A DNA stretch of 64,000 nt from Saccharopolyspora phatthalungensis. GTDB taxonomy: Bacteria; Actinomycetota; Actinomycetes; Mycobacteriales; Pseudonocardiaceae. The first letter of the stretch is position 1; every line of letters starts with the position of its first letter. Positions 47,108 to 57,041 of the stretch are shown one piece after another. The stretch spans positions 496,001 to 560,000 of the forward strand of contig NZ_JACHIW010000001.1 in assembly GCF_014203395.1 (NCBI RefSeq), read 5' to 3'. The translations under genes and the position numbers were made by a program. The notes beneath the pieces are model-generated. The model was not told where the DNA came from. It saw only the letters and a list, made by a program, of their open reading frames with translations, and did no database searches.

Positions 47108-48114
47108 CACGAACCTCCCAGCAGGACGGCACCGACCCCGACCGCGCAGCCGATCGCCACCATGAACGTGGCCGGGGCGAACCGGACGGTGAAGCGGCGG
47201 CCGAAAGCGCCGGACTGCAGCGCGATCAGCTTGAGGTCCACGGCCGGACCGACGACCAGGAACACCAGCTTCGGGACCAACGGCAGGCCCGGCATCGACG
47301 CCACCACGAACGCGTCGGCCTCGCTGCACAACGCAAGGACCACCGCGAGCACCGCCATGACCAGCACGCCCACGATCGGCTGCCCGCCGAGCGACTCCAG
47401 CCATTCCGCGGGCACGACGACGTTGAACACCGCCGAGGTCAGGCCGCCCAGCACCAGGAAACCGCCCGCCTCGACCAGATCATGCCGGGCGGACTCGGCG
47501 AACACAACCCACCGGCTGCTGCCGGGTGCCTGGTGTGCCTCGATCCGGCTCAGCGCCCGCTCGGCGAGCCATTCGGCGCTGCCCAGCCGGGCCCAGAGCC
47601 AGCCCATTACGCATGCCGTCAGCAGCGAACCGAGGAATCTGGCGAGCACCATCCTTGGCTCAGCCGGAAAGGCGACCGCGGTGGACACCAGGACGATCGG
47701 GTTCACCGCCGGCGCGGCCAGCAGGAACGCCAACGCCGCGGCCGGTGCGACGCCCTGCTGCATCAACCGGCGCGCCACCGGCACCGAGGCGCACTCGCAA
47801 CCGGGCAGCGCCACCCCCACGATGCCCGCGACCGGCACCGCGGCAGCGGAGTTGGCCGGCAGCAACCGGCGTAGCGCTTCCGGTGGGACGAACGCCGCGA
47901 TCAGGCCGCTGACCAGCACGCCGAGCACCAGGAACGGCATGGCCTGTACGCACACCGCGACGAATACGGTCGAGCCGGTGCGGAGCGCGGGGACGTTCAG
48001 CATCGAACTCAGCTGCTGCTGGAACACCGCCGCGACGACCAGCAGGGCGCAGAGCACCTCCAATGAGGTGACGACAGGGCGCCGCGCGCGCGGCGGATCA
48101 GCGATCTCGGTCAC
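47107..48114 (-). CDS. UPF0718/ArsP-like permease
   Basis: A 335-residue protein with about eight helices from GTG 48114. The diagnostic motif is VALPGCECASVPVARRLMQQ followed by AFLLAAPAVNPIVLVSTAVA, and a second copy-like region CSEADAFVVASMPGL. Cys residues in the first motif resemble those of ArsP-type exporters. It is translationally coupled to the TIGR03943 partner. A palindrome 19 bases before the start may be an operator. Confidence 0.85.
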   Translation of the reverse strand: MTEIADPPRARRPVVTSLEVLCALLVVAAVFQQQLSSMLNVPALRTGSTVFVAVCVQAMPFLVLGVLVSGLIAAFVPPEALRRLLPANSAAAVPVAGIVGVALPGCECASVPVARRLMQQGVAPAAALAFLLAAPAVNPIVLVSTAVAFPAEPRMVLARFLGSLLTACVMGWLWARLGSAEWLAERALSRIEAHQAPGSSRWVVFAESARHDLVEAGGFLVLGGLTSAVFNVVVPAEWLESLGGQPIVGVLVMAVLAVVLALCSEADAFVVASMPGLPLVPKLVFLVVGPAVDLKLIALQSGAFGRRFTVRFAPATFMVAIGCAVGVGAVLLGGS

Positions 48115-48132
48115 CCGATCATGGTGCCAGTT

Positions 48133-48150
48133 CGAACTGATAATCGTTCG
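48133..48150. promoter_or_regulatory. Palindromic operator candidate before the permease pair
   Basis: CGAACTGATAATCGTTCG carries CGAAC/GTTCG arms around an AT-rich centre, 19 bases upstream of the GTG at 48114 and unusual in this GC-rich context. The TGATAATC core recalls parts of actinobacterial Zur boxes but does not match a full consensus. Binding protein is unproven. Confidence 0.35.
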
Positions 48151-48170
48151 CACTGCGCCGCGATGCACCG

Positions 48171-48599
48171 CTACTGGGGGGTTCCCTCGGGTTCCGTGAG
48201 TAATTCGGTGCGCAGCTGGGACGCGGTCGCCACCACCAGCATCAGCAGGGTGCCCAACGGCGTCGGCGCCATCCCCTCCGCCGGGAAGGCGTAGCGCAGG
48301 GTCACGTCCATGCCGCGCTCGTTGCGAACCACCCCGAGCGTGCCGAACAGGCCCTGCCCGGCGCGCTCCGCGACCGACTGCGCGAGCTCGTCGCTGGGCG
48401 GCAGGTCCCAGGCGACCACGCAGGTCAGGCTCAGCACGGTCAGCCCCTCGGCCAGTTGCATCGCCTGCACCGCACACGGAACTTCGGCGTGCCGGAAGGT
48501 GAGCGCACCGTCGTCGTCGACGTGCACGTCGTGGTAGTTCTCCAACGCTTCCTTCGCAGCAGTCATCAACCGCGCGGTGGTTGCGGCCTCCTGGGTCAT
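48171..48599 (-). CDS. YbjN-like protein downstream of uppS
   Basis: A 142-residue soluble alpha/beta protein from ATG 48599, overlapping the uppS stop by ATGA. Segments such as VHVDDDGALTFRHAEVPCAV and GLTVLSLTCVVAWDLPPSDE resemble YbjN/type III chaperone-like folds. It corresponds in position to Rv2360c of mycobacteria. Function unknown. Confidence 0.7.
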   Translation of the reverse strand: MTQEAATTARLMTAAKEALENYHDVHVDDDGALTFRHAEVPCAVQAMQLAEGLTVLSLTCVVAWDLPPSDELAQSVAERAGQGLFGTLGVVRNERGMDVTLRYAFPAEGMAPTPLGTLLMLVVATASQLRTELLTEPEGTPQ

Positions 48600-49441
48600 C
48601 AATTGCCCTCCTGGGCGGAATCTGCGGGCTCACCGGCCGCCGCCCGATCGATGGCCCCGCCGAATCGCCGGTCGCGATGCGCGTACTCCTCGCACGCGCG
48701 CCACAAGTGCCGACGATCCACATCGGGGAATAGGGTGTCCTGGAAGACGAGTTCGGCGTACGCGGACTGCCAGAGCATGAAGTTCGAGGTCCGCTTCTCA
48801 CCGGACGGCCTGATGAACAGGTCCACGTCCGGCATCTCGGGCTGGTACATGTAACGGGCCACGGTGCGCTCGTCCACCCGCTCCGGGTTGATCTGCCCTG
48901 CCGCCGCCAACCGGGCGATCTCGCGCGCGGCGTCCCCGACCTCGGCCCTGCCACCGTAGTTGACGCACATGGTCAGGTTCATGACGTCGTTGTGCCGCGT
49001 GCGGGCCTCGGCGGACTGCAACTCGTTCACCACGCTGCGCCACAGCCGCGGCTTGCGGCCCGCCCAGCGCACCCGCACACCGAGTTCGTCGAGCTCGTCG
49101 ACGCGGCGCCGGATCACGTCGCGGTTGAAGCCCATCAGGAACCGGACCTCGTCGGGACTCCGCTTCCAGTTCTCGGTGGAGAAGGCGTACAGCGAAAGCC
49201 ACTTCACGCCGATCTCGATCGCGCCCCGGGCGAGTTCCAGCACGACCGCCTCGCCCCGCTTGTGCCCCTCGATGCGGGGCAGCCCGCGCTCGTTGGCCCA
49301 GCGGCCGTTGCCGTCCATCACGATGGCGACGTGCTTGGGCACGAATTCGGGTGGCAACGCTGGCGGCTTGGCACCCGAGGCGTGCGGGTCCGGTGCCCGC
49401 ACGGTCAGGTCGTCCTTGGCCCGCCCACGGCGTCGCAACAT
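48599..49441 (-). CDS. uppS: Isoprenyl transferase (undecaprenyl/decaprenyl diphosphate synthase)
   Basis: A 280-residue cis-prenyltransferase from ATG 49441 with AAGGAG upstream. Motifs are [48 protein letters not shown] and [20 protein letters not shown]. It elongates prenyl diphosphates to make the lipid carrier for peptidoglycan and polysaccharide synthesis. It lies between recO and the YbjN-like gene, as in mycobacteria. Confidence 0.95.
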   Translation of the reverse strand: MLRRRGRAKDDLTVRAPDPHASGAKPPALPPEFVPKHVAIVMDGNGRWANERGLPRIEGHKRGEAVVLELARGAIEIGVKWLSLYAFSTENWKRSPDEVRFLMGFNRDVIRRRVDELDELGVRVRWAGRKPRLWRSVVNELQSAEARTRHNDVMNLTMCVNYGGRAEVGDAAREIARLAAAGQINPERVDERTVARYMYQPEMPDVDLFIRPSGEKRTSNFMLWQSAYAELVFQDTLFPDVDRRHLWRACEEYAHRDRRFGGAIDRAAAGEPADSAQEGN

Positions 49442-49503
49442 AACTGGGTTCTCCTTCGGACTGCTGGGCGTAAGGTACTCATTGTCCTCGCCCAGGTCGA
49501 TCG

Positions 49504-50316
49504 TCAATGCAGCGCCTGTCCCGCGCCGTCCTCGGCCACGGCGACCAGCGCGGCATCGGCCGCGCGCTCCCGGATCAGTTCGGGCACGGTCCGCTCGACC
49601 AACGGCAACGACCGCAACTGCCGTTCCATGTGCCACTGCAGGTGCGCCGCGATCAGGCCGCTGGCCTCCCGGCGGACCGAACTGGTGGCCTGCTCCGCGG
49701 TGGGCCAGTCGCCGTGCAGCAACGACTCCATCAGCGTCAACGTCTCCACCGAGGGGCGCACCGAACCGGCGGGACGACACCGGACGCACACCGCGCCGCC
49801 GGCCTGCACGTTGAACGCCGCGTGTGCACCCGCCGCACCACAACGCGCGCACTCGGCGAGCGCCGGCGCCCAACCCGCGAACGACATCGCGCGAAGCAAG
49901 AAAGCATCCAACACCTGCGAGGAATCGCGTTCCCGACCGGCCAACGCGCGCAGCGCACCGATGGCCAGCAGATAGAGCCGCAGCACCGGCTCGCCTTCCT
50001 CGGCGGCCAGCCGGTCGACGGTCTCCAGCACCGCGCAGGCCGCGGTATAGCGCCGGTAGTCGTCGACGATGTGCACGCCGAAGGCATCCACGGTCTGCAC
50101 CTGGGTGATCACGTCGAGCGTGCGGCCGGTGTAGAGCTGCAAGTCGACGTGGCAGAACGGCTCGACCCGCGCGCCGAACCGCGACGTCGTCCGGCGCACT
50201 CCCTTGGCGACCGCCCGAACTTTGCCGTATCGACGGGTCAGCAAGGTTATGATCCGGTCCGCCTCGCCCAGCTTCTGCACCCGCAGCACGACCGCGGTAT
50301 CCCGGTAGAGGCTCAC
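49504..50316 (-). CDS. recO: DNA repair protein RecO
   Basis: A 270-residue protein from GTG 50316 ([20 protein letters not shown]). An N-terminal OB fold carries [20 protein letters not shown]; the zinc-finger-like motif is [19 protein letters not shown] followed by CVRC. RecO loads RecA on SSB-coated DNA in the RecFOR pathway. It sits 62 bases upstream of uppS on the same strand. Confidence 0.95.
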   Translation of the reverse strand: MSLYRDTAVVLRVQKLGEADRIITLLTRRYGKVRAVAKGVRRTTSRFGARVEPFCHVDLQLYTGRTLDVITQVQTVDAFGVHIVDDYRRYTAACAVLETVDRLAAEEGEPVLRLYLLAIGALRALAGRERDSSQVLDAFLLRAMSFAGWAPALAECARCGAAGAHAAFNVQAGGAVCVRCRPAGSVRPSVETLTLMESLLHGDWPTAEQATSSVRREASGLIAAHLQWHMERQLRSLPLVERTVPELIRERAADAALVAVAEDGAGQALH

Positions 50317-50396
50317 CCACCCATCATCACACCCGTGGGCGACGGGCGGCGAAGCCACGCGGCGAAATCCGAGGACATTCCGCGTAGCGACAGAAC

Positions 50397-50819
50397 CTAG
50401 ACGTAGAGCGCGTTGAACGGCGGGAACGGCAGGTTCCTGATCATCGACCAGACGGCGATCAGGACCAGCCCGACCAGCGGGGACCAGCGCCACTGCTCCC
50501 AGGTCGGGATCCGCCGACCGCGCCAGCGGCCGAGCGCCCAGGCGCCCCAGGTCCACAGGAAGAACGGGATGAACACGACCGCTGCCGCGTTGTAGTGCAG
50601 CGCGGACAGCAGGTCGCCGTGCAGCAGGCTGTAGAACATGCGGGTCGCGCCGCAGCCGGGGCAGTCGAGCCCGGTCAGCCACTTGACGGGGCAAGGCGGC
50701 AACGGGAATCCCGCGTCGGAGGTCGGGTCGGCGGCCAGCACCACACCGGCCGCCGCGCAACCGACCAGCACCGTCGCGGCGGGTAACAGCATCGCACGGT
50801 GCCGCGTAGCGGTCATCAT
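50397..50819 (-). CDS. DUF2752 membrane protein
   Basis: A 140-residue protein with three hydrophobic segments and the hallmark LDCPGCGATRMFYSLLHGD with a preceding PPCPVKWLTG. DUF2752 proteins of unknown function are common next to CD225-domain genes in actinomycetes. Here the start overlaps the stop of the CD225 gene (ATGA). Confidence 0.85.
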   Translation of the reverse strand: MMTATRHRAMLLPAATVLVGCAAAGVVLAADPTSDAGFPLPPCPVKWLTGLDCPGCGATRMFYSLLHGDLLSALHYNAAAVVFIPFFLWTWGAWALGRWRGRRIPTWEQWRWSPLVGLVLIAVWSMIRNLPFPPFNALYV

Positions 50820-51187
50820 CTTGACGTGGCGGTGAAACCGAAAACCGCGATCATGATCACGAAGTAGGCGACGAACGCCAGCACGTACAGGCCCAGCAGG
50901 ATCGCGCCGACAATGACGGCGATCTTGCCCCACTTCTTGGCCTCATTGGCGGCAAACCGCGCCTGGTCGAACTGGCCCTGGTACCACAGCGAGTTGACCT
51001 GGAGCGACTTGATCAGCGATGGAATCCCGAAGGGCCAGCACACCAGCAGCCCGGCGATGGCCCAGCCCAGGTTGTTGTTCACGGGCACCGGGGTGACGCC
51101 GAACTGCGCGGCATATCCGTACTGCGGTGGCGGCGCCGGCACCGGCTGCTGCGCCGGGACGCCGTCGGGATCGGACGGGTTTGCCAT
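50816..51187 (-). CDS. CD225/dispanin-like membrane protein
   Basis: A 123-residue protein: a Pro/Gln-rich N-terminus (VPAQQPVPAPPPQYGY), then NNNLGWAIAGLLVCWPFGIP, SLIKSLQVNSLWYQGQFDQA and a C-terminal helix. This two-helix pattern with the PSLIKS motif fits bacterial CD225/dispanin proteins. Function in bacteria is unknown. It is a diverged tandem copy of the next gene upstream (51261). Confidence 0.82.
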   Translation of the reverse strand: MANPSDPDGVPAQQPVPAPPPQYGYAAQFGVTPVPVNNNLGWAIAGLLVCWPFGIPSLIKSLQVNSLWYQGQFDQARFAANEAKKWGKIAVIVGAILLGLYVLAFVAYFVIMIAVFGFTATSR

Positions 51188-51260
51188 GGCTCCCCACAGG
51201 AATGAGTTTTGCGATTGCCGTTGCGGTCAGCGCAGATCTGCCCGCAACGGCACGACTTGA

Positions 51261-51689
51261 TTAGGAGCTCGCCGCGGCGATACCGATGACGATGAGGACC
51301 ACGTAGATCAGGATGATCAGGACCCACCAGCTCGCGCCGGCGATGATCCCGATCTTGCCCCACTTCTTGGCGTCGTCCGCGGCGGCCTGGGCCTGCTGGT
51401 ACTGGCCCTGGGCCCACAGGTTCTGCACCGAGGTGGCCTTAATCAGCGACGGAATCGCGAACGGCCAGCATAAGAAGATCGAGCCGATGCCCCAACCGAT
51501 GTTGTTGTTCGGCGGCGCGCCACCCATGCCGGGCTGCTGGCCGTATGGGTTCGGCTGCCCGTAGGGGCTCGGTTGGCCATACGGCTGCTGGGGCATAGGC
51601 CCCGACGGCGGACCGTATCCGCCCTGCTGCTGACCGTAGGGGTCCTGCGGCTGGGGCCCCGAGGGTGGGCCGCCATAGGGATTCGTCAC
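51261..51689 (-). CDS. CD225/dispanin-like membrane protein with Gly/Pro/Tyr/Gln-rich N-terminus
   Basis: A 142-residue protein from GTG 51689 with AAGGAA 9 bases upstream. Residues 1-60 are YGQ/YGQPNPYG repeats, low-complexity and probably disordered. The rest (NNNIGWGIGSIFLCWPFAIP, SLIKATSVQNLWAQGQYQQA) matches the neighbouring gene closely, so the two arose by tandem duplication. Confidence 0.82.
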   Translation of the reverse strand: MTNPYGGPPSGPQPQDPYGQQQGGYGPPSGPMPQQPYGQPSPYGQPNPYGQQPGMGGAPPNNNIGWGIGSIFLCWPFAIPSLIKATSVQNLWAQGQYQQAQAAADDAKKWGKIGIIAGASWWVLIILIYVVLIVIGIAAASS

Positions 51690-51819
51690 GATAATTCCTT
51701 CAACTGTTCCAACAAAAAGCCGATGGGTGCCTTCGTCCATGCTCGAAGACCGGCCAGCAACGTACCTGAGACGTGGCCCCGGCAAGGACGGTTCCCGGCA
51801 ATCCGCGGCGAAGTTGTGA

Positions 51820-52728
51820 TCAGAACCCCAGTTTGCGCAGCTGTTTCGGATCGCGCTGCCAGTCCTTGGCGACCTTGACGTGCAGGTCGAGGTAGATTTT
51901 GCTGCCCAGCAGCGCCTGAATGTGCTTGCGGGCCTGGGTGCCGACCGCGCGCAGGCGTTCCCCGCCGCGGCCGATGACGATCGACTTCTGGCTGGAGCGC
52001 TCGACGTAGAGCACCGCGTGCACGTCGATCAGGTCATCGCGACCCTCGCGAGGGATCATCTCCTCGATGGTGACGGCCAGCGAGTGCGGCAGCTCGTCGC
52101 GCACGCCTTCCAGCGCCGCCTCGCGGATCAGCTCGGCGATGAGCGTCGTCTCGGGCTCGTCGGTCAGCTCGCCGTCCGGGTACAGCTGCGGCCCCTCCGG
52201 CAGTTGGCCGACCAGCAGATCGGCCAGCACGTCGACCTGGAACGAATCCATTGCGGACACCGGCACCAGATCGGCGAAATCCATCAACTGCTGCAGATCC
52301 AGCAGTTGCTGCGCGACCTGTTCCTTGCTCACCAGGTCGGTCTTGGTCACGATGCCCAGCACCGGGGTGCGGCGCGCGACTTTCTTCAGTTGCTCGGCGA
52401 TGAACCGGTCCCCCGGACCGACCTTCTGGTCGGCGGGCACGCAGAACCCGACCACGTCCACTTCGGACCACGTCTCGTACACCAGGTCGTTGAGCCGCCG
52501 CCCGAGCAGGGTGCGCGGCCGGTGCAGGCCCGGAGTGTCCACAATGATCAACTGCGCGTCGGGGCGGTGCACGATGCCGCGGATGGCGTGCCGGGTGGTC
52601 TGCGGCTTGCTGGAGGTGATCGCCACCTTCGAGCCGACCAGATGGTTCGTCAGCGTCGACTTCCCGGCGTTCGGGCGGCCGACGAAGCAGGCGAATCCGG
52701 AGCGGTGCACATCTGCGGAGCTGGTCAC
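51820..52728 (-). CDS. era: GTPase Era
   Basis: A 302-residue ribosome-assembly GTPase from GTG 52728. G motifs are GRPNAGKST, KPQTTRHAIRG, VDTPGLHRPRT, TKTD and VPVSAMDS. The C-terminal KH domain, which binds 16S rRNA, contains IVIGRGGERLRAVGTQARKH. It lies downstream of the Rv2365c-like gene as in mycobacteria. Confidence 0.95.
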   Translation of the reverse strand: MTSSADVHRSGFACFVGRPNAGKSTLTNHLVGSKVAITSSKPQTTRHAIRGIVHRPDAQLIIVDTPGLHRPRTLLGRRLNDLVYETWSEVDVVGFCVPADQKVGPGDRFIAEQLKKVARRTPVLGIVTKTDLVSKEQVAQQLLDLQQLMDFADLVPVSAMDSFQVDVLADLLVGQLPEGPQLYPDGELTDEPETTLIAELIREAALEGVRDELPHSLAVTIEEMIPREGRDDLIDVHAVLYVERSSQKSIVIGRGGERLRAVGTQARKHIQALLGSKIYLDLHVKVAKDWQRDPKQLRKLGF

Positions 52729-52851
52729 CGCACCATTGTGCCGATCGACCCCCCAGCCGGACGCACCGGGCACAGCTCCCGCCACCTGGTGATGCGCGTA
52801 GGGCGCCTTAACCGCGTCGCTTGGTTGAGGATGCCCTCGACTCGAAACCGG

Positions 52852-53214
52852 TCAGGCGAGAACGCCGACGACATCGCCGCGCGCGTCCGCGCGCAAGATC
52901 GGGGCGGCGCGGGTGAGGTCGTGAACCGCGGCCACGGATGCGTTGTCGACCGCGTCGGCGTCGGTGACGACCGCAGCGGCTTCTAGGCCCTCGGCACCGC
53001 TGGCGACCGCGGCGGCCACGGCCGCCTGGAGGGCGGTCAGGTGCAAGGACGGGAGGGCGACCGTGCACGCCGCGTATGTGCGGCCGTCGGTGTCGCGCAC
53101 CGCCGCGCCCTCAGCGGCCCCGGTGCGGGCCCTGGACGACCGCGCGAGCGTGACGATCTTGGCGTCCTCCGGGTCGATTTCCTGCGGGGCCGCCGCTTCG
53201 ACGTGCTCAGCCAC
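52852..53214 (-). CDS. Cytidine-deaminase-fold conserved protein (Rv2365c-like)
   Basis: A 120-residue protein from GTG 53214 overlapping the CBS gene by 8 bases. The pattern [20 protein letters not shown] with [20 protein letters not shown] resembles a cytidine deaminase fold, but the zinc-binding HAE/PCxxC residues are missing, so it is probably not a deaminase. Its position between era and the CBS gene is conserved in mycobacteria. Confidence 0.75.
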   Translation of the reverse strand: MAEHVEAAAPQEIDPEDAKIVTLARSSRARTGAAEGAAVRDTDGRTYAACTVALPSLHLTALQAAVAAAVASGAEGLEAAAVVTDADAVDNASVAAVHDLTRAAPILRADARGDVVGVLA

Positions 53215-54535
53215 GAGTGTTGCTTCCCTCCTGGTCGGCACCGCGCAGCGGTGCTTGCTCTGTGTTCACCGGGCGGACGAGCAGCGCGTTGATGCGAATC
53301 CTTCCGCGGTGGTCCTTGCCGCCCTCGGCGCGCAGTCGCAGCCCGGCGATCTCGGTCTCCGCGCCGGGCAGCGGCACCCGGCCGAGCCGCTGCGCCAGCA
53401 GCCCGCCGACAGTCTCCACATCGGAGTCGTCGAGTTCCACGTCGAACAACTCGCCTAGGTCCTCGACCGGCAGCCGCGAGCTGACCCGCACGGTGCCGTC
53501 GTCGAGCCGTTCGATCGGGCGGCGTTCCTCAAGGTCCGACTCGTCGGTGATCTCGCCGACGATCTCCTCGATGATGTCCTCGATGGTCAGTAGTCCGGCG
53601 GTGCCGCCGTACTCGTCGACGGCGATGGCCAGGTGGCTGCGGGACAGCTGCATCTCGCCGAGCAGTTCGTCCAGGCGCTTGGTGTCCGGCACGAAGCTAG
53701 CCGGGCGCATCAGCTCCGCGACCGCCGGGCCGGCCTCGTCGCGGCCGTCCACCACGGCGCGGGTCAGGTCCTTCAGGGTCACCACGCCGACGATGTCGTC
53801 GACGCTCTCGCCGATTACCGGGATGCGGGAGAACCCGGAGCGCAGGCACAGCGCAAGCGCCTGCCGGGCGGACTTGGTCTGCTCGATCCAGATGATCTCG
53901 GTGCGCGGCACCATCACCTCGCGGGCGAGGGTGTCGCCGAGCTCGAACACCGAGTGGATCATCTCGCGCTCGCCTGCGGCCACCACACCGCGCTCACCGG
54001 CGAGGTCGACCAGCTCGCGCAGCTCCACCTCGGTCGAGAACGGCCCTTCCCGGAAGCCCTTGCCCGGGGTGATCATGTTCCCGATCAGGATCAGCAGCCT
54101 GGTCAGCGGGTTGAGCAGCCTGGCCAGCACCCGCACCGGCGCGGCCACCTTGAGCCCGATGCTGTAGGGGTGCTGCCGGCCGAGGGTGCGCGGGCCGACG
54201 CCGACCAGCACGTAAGACGCGACCAACATGATCAGCCCGGCGATGACCACCGCCCATGCCTCGGAGTTGGCCATCCGGAGGGCCACCACGGTGACCAGCA
54301 CCGTCGCTCCCATCTCGCACGCCAGCCGCAGCAACAGCAGCAGGTTGACATGCCGCGGTCGGTCGGCCAGCAGCTGCGCAAGCTGCTTGGCACCGCTGCG
54401 GCCCGCACGAACCAGCTCCTCGGCACGGGCGCGGGAGGCAACCGTAATGGCGGCTTCGGATGCCGCGAAGACCCCGGCCGCCAGCACCAGCAGCACCACG
54501 GTGATCAAAAACGCGGTGGAATCGGTCAACGCCAC
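53207..54535 (-). CDS. Hemolysin-C/CNNM-type CBS-domain membrane protein
   Basis: A 442-residue protein. An N-terminal DUF21 domain with three to four helices ([37 protein letters not shown]) precedes two CBS domains ([40 protein letters not shown]) and a C-terminal CorC_HlyC domain ([18 protein letters not shown]). Relatives are linked to magnesium or cobalt homeostasis. It lies between ybeY and the Rv2365c-like gene, a conserved block. Confidence 0.92.
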   Translation of the reverse strand: MALTDSTAFLITVVLLVLAAGVFAASEAAITVASRARAEELVRAGRSGAKQLAQLLADRPRHVNLLLLLRLACEMGATVLVTVVALRMANSEAWAVVIAGLIMLVASYVLVGVGPRTLGRQHPYSIGLKVAAPVRVLARLLNPLTRLLILIGNMITPGKGFREGPFSTEVELRELVDLAGERGVVAAGEREMIHSVFELGDTLAREVMVPRTEIIWIEQTKSARQALALCLRSGFSRIPVIGESVDDIVGVVTLKDLTRAVVDGRDEAGPAVAELMRPASFVPDTKRLDELLGEMQLSRSHLAIAVDEYGGTAGLLTIEDIIEEIVGEITDESDLEERRPIERLDDGTVRVSSRLPVEDLGELFDVELDDSDVETVGGLLAQRLGRVPLPGAETEIAGLRLRAEGGKDHRGRIRINALLVRPVNTEQAPLRGADQEGSNTRG

Positions 54536-54546
54536 CGCCGACTCCC

Positions 54547-55113
54547 CTAGTTGGTGGCGGCCGGGCCGCCCCGCGGCGACTCCGGCTCGTCCAGCCCGAC
54601 AGCACCCAGCACCCGGGCGTCCGCGCTGCGCTGCGCGGCCGCCTGCTCGGCCTCGTCCCGGGCCGTGCGGTAGTCGGCCAGGATCCGGTTCTGCAGGCCG
54701 AACATCTCCCGCTCCTCCTCCGGCTCGGCGTGGTCGTAGCCGAGCAAGTGCAGCACTCCGTGCACGGTGAGCAGATGCAGCTCGTCCAGCAGGCTGTGCC
54801 CCGCCTTACGGGCCTGGTCCCTGGCGAACGCCGGGCAGAGCACGATGTCACCCAGCAGCGCCGGGCCGGACCCGGCGGCGTCGGGGCGGCGGGCCGAGTC
54901 GTACTCGTCCATCGGGAACGACATCACGTCGGTGGGTCCCGGCAGGTCCATCCACCGCTCGTGCAGGTCGGCCATCACATCGAGCTCCACCAGCACGATG
55001 GACAGCTCGGCGAGCTGGCTGACGCTCATCTTGTCCAGGGCGAACCGGGCGACCGAGACGATGGACGCCTCGGGCACTGCGACGCCGGATTCGTTGGCGA
55101 TCTCGATGCTCAT
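54547..55113 (-). CDS. ybeY: Endoribonuclease YbeY
   Basis: A 188-residue zinc endoribonuclease for rRNA maturation and quality control. The metal motif is [20 protein letters not shown] (HxxxHxxxxxH). The upstream motif [13 protein letters not shown] is typical. It overlaps phoH by ATGA and is followed 12 bases later by the CBS gene, forming a compact operon. The C-terminal 40 residues are a low-complexity extension. Confidence 0.94.
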   Translation of the reverse strand: MSIEIANESGVAVPEASIVSVARFALDKMSVSQLAELSIVLVELDVMADLHERWMDLPGPTDVMSFPMDEYDSARRPDAAGSGPALLGDIVLCPAFARDQARKAGHSLLDELHLLTVHGVLHLLGYDHAEPEEEREMFGLQNRILADYRTARDEAEQAAAQRSADARVLGAVGLDEPESPRGGPAATN

Positions 55114-56264
55114 GCGCGTCCCCGTCGCTGCCCGTTGCGCCGACCCGACTGCTCGTGGTGGTCGGCGTCCTCCAGGGCGTGCCAGCGGTCGTAGGCGTTG
55201 ACGATGTCGGTGACCAGCCGGTGCCGCACCACGTCGTGGCTGTCCAGCAGGGAAAAGTGCACGTCGTCGACGCCATCGAGGATCTGCTGTACGACCTTCA
55301 GCCCGCTGCGCTGCCCGCCGGGCAGGTCGATCTGCGTGACGTCACCGGTGACCACGATCTTGGAGCCGAAGCCCAGCCGGGTCAGGAACATCTTCATCTG
55401 CTCGGGCGTGGTGTTCTGCGCCTCGTCGAGGATGATGAACGCGTCGTTGAGCGTGCGCCCGCGCATGTAGGCCAGCGGCGCGATCTCGATGGTGCCTGCT
55501 TGCGTCAGCCGCGGCACCGACTCCGGCTCGACCATGTCGTGCAGCGCGTCGTACAGCGGCCGCAGGTACGGGTCGATCTTCTCGTAGAGGGTTCCCGGCA
55601 GGAACCCGAGCCGCTCGCCCGCCTCGACGGCGGGGCGGGTGAGGATGATCCGGTTGACCTGCTTCGCCTGCAGCGCCTGCACCGCCTTGGCCATCGCCAG
55701 ATACGTCTTGCCGGTACCGGCCGGGCCGATGCCGAACACCACGGTGTGGTGGTCGATGGCGTCGACGTAGCGTTTCTGGTTGAGCGTCTTGGGCCGGATC
55801 GTCCGGCCGCGCCGGGACACGATGTCCAGGCTGAGCACGTCGGCCGGCGACTCGGTGTGGTCGGCCGAGAGCATCGCGACGCTGCGGCGAACGGTATCCG
55901 GCGTGAGTTGGTTGCCCTTGGCGATCAACGCGATCAGCTCGGCGAACACCCGTTCGGCGAACGCGACCTCCGCGGGATCCCCGGACAGCGTCACCTCGTT
56001 GCCCCGGACATGAACATCGGCAGTGAGCACATCCTCCACGACCCGAAGGTTCTCGTCCCTGGATCCGACCAGCGTCAACACGACGTCGTCGGGAACGGTC
56101 ACCTTCGACTGCGCTGTTGCCTGCTGGGCTGCGCTCTGGCGGTGCTCTCCGGACTGGGCGGCGGCTCCACCCGCTGCAATACCGGCCACGTGTGTTCGGG
56201 CCTGCTTTCTGCGCGTTCGCGCGGGTCGTTCGGTCAGTTCTCCCTGGCGTCGATGGTAGTCCAC
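55110..56264 (-). CDS. phoH: PhoH-like ATPase
   Basis: A 384-residue protein. The P-loop is [20 protein letters not shown] (about residue 190) and Walker B is [34 protein letters not shown] follows. A KH-like N-terminal part is present ([20 protein letters not shown]). GTG 56264 is used, but the first 20 residues are doubtful. PhoH proteins are thought to act with YbeY in RNA metabolism, and here the two genes overlap. Confidence 0.93.
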   Translation of the reverse strand: MDYHRRQGELTERPARTRRKQARTHVAGIAAGGAAAQSGEHRQSAAQQATAQSKVTVPDDVVLTLVGSRDENLRVVEDVLTADVHVRGNEVTLSGDPAEVAFAERVFAELIALIAKGNQLTPDTVRRSVAMLSADHTESPADVLSLDIVSRRGRTIRPKTLNQKRYVDAIDHHTVVFGIGPAGTGKTYLAMAKAVQALQAKQVNRIILTRPAVEAGERLGFLPGTLYEKIDPYLRPLYDALHDMVEPESVPRLTQAGTIEIAPLAYMRGRTLNDAFIILDEAQNTTPEQMKMFLTRLGFGSKIVVTGDVTQIDLPGGQRSGLKVVQQILDGVDDVHFSLLDSHDVVRHRLVTDIVNAYDRWHALEDADHHEQSGRRNGQRRGRA

Positions 56265-56311
56265 TCGGCAATCAGATTGCCGCCGTCACCGCCACCTGAT
56301 CGACGCCGCGG

Positions 56312-56677
56312 TCAGCCCCTGATGGGACCGCCGGTCAGCCCGCCGAGCGGTTCGCCGCCGAGCAGGTGCAGATGCACGTGGAAGATCGTCTGCCCGGCGT
56401 CGGAGTTGGTGTTGAACAGCAGCCGGTAGCCGGAGTCGGCAATGCCTTCCCGCTCTGCGATGTTGTGGGCCACGGCGATCAGCTCGGCCAGCAGTCCCGG
56501 GTCGGCGGCGGCCAGCTCGGCCACGTTGCGGTAGCGCTTCTTCGGCACGACGAGCACGTGGGTGGGCGCCTGCGGATTGATGTCGCGAATCGCGATCACC
56601 TGGTCGTTTTCGTGCACCACGTCGGCCGGGATCTCACGGGCGATGATCCGCAGGAACAAGGAGTCCATGTCGCTCAT
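56312..56677 (-). CDS. HIT-family (histidine triad) nucleotide-binding protein
   Basis: A 121-residue HINT-like hydrolase. The catalytic triad is GQTIFHVHLHLLGGEPLGG. The substrate region IIAREIPADVVHENDQVIAI is typical. It lies upstream of phoH, 47 bases away on the same strand. It probably hydrolyses adenosine phosphoramidates; physiological substrate unknown. Confidence 0.93.
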   Translation of the reverse strand: MSDMDSLFLRIIAREIPADVVHENDQVIAIRDINPQAPTHVLVVPKKRYRNVAELAAADPGLLAELIAVAHNIAEREGIADSGYRLLFNTNSDAGQTIFHVHLHLLGGEPLGGLTGGPIRG

Positions 56678-57041
56678 GCCGGAAGGTTATCCGAGCCACC
56701 CGACGCGGTTCGATCATCGCGAGCCCGGTGCCGGTCACATCTCCAGTGCGCTGCGCCGCAATCGGGTCTGGGGGTAGCCCCGTTTGCGGCGCAGCCCTCG
56801 CCGGACTAAGGGGGGAGGTATCCGGCGAGTCTGGGGTCCGATGCCCCGTGCGGCACCGGCTGCGACGAAAATCCCGCCGCGATCTTTCGCACACCGAGCG
56901 TATCGCTCCTTCAACCGTTCGCGCTACGGATCGAGCGAAGTTTTTGATCTTCTTAGCGGTACGTCAACGCCGCGTGGTTGCGGTAGCGGGCTCGCGCGAA
57001 ATCGCCCCTCTCTCAGGTGAACCGTCAATTCGCCCGACTGG
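56678..57041. other. Intergenic region with two tandem hairpins
   Basis: About 360 bases without a gene. A perfect 12-bp stem (56750-56761 with 56784-56795; arm GCTGCGCCGCAA) and a perfect 9-bp stem (56797-56805 with 56821-56829; arm CTCGCCGGA) lie one base apart. They could be a terminator for rsmE, a leader structure for the HIT-phoH operon, or a palindromic repeat. I see no known riboswitch consensus. Confidence 0.5.

Noticed and set aside
46907..48199. 430-codon plus-strand frame opposite the permease pair
   Set aside because: Thr/Ala/Ser-rich shadow frame opposite a convincing membrane protein.
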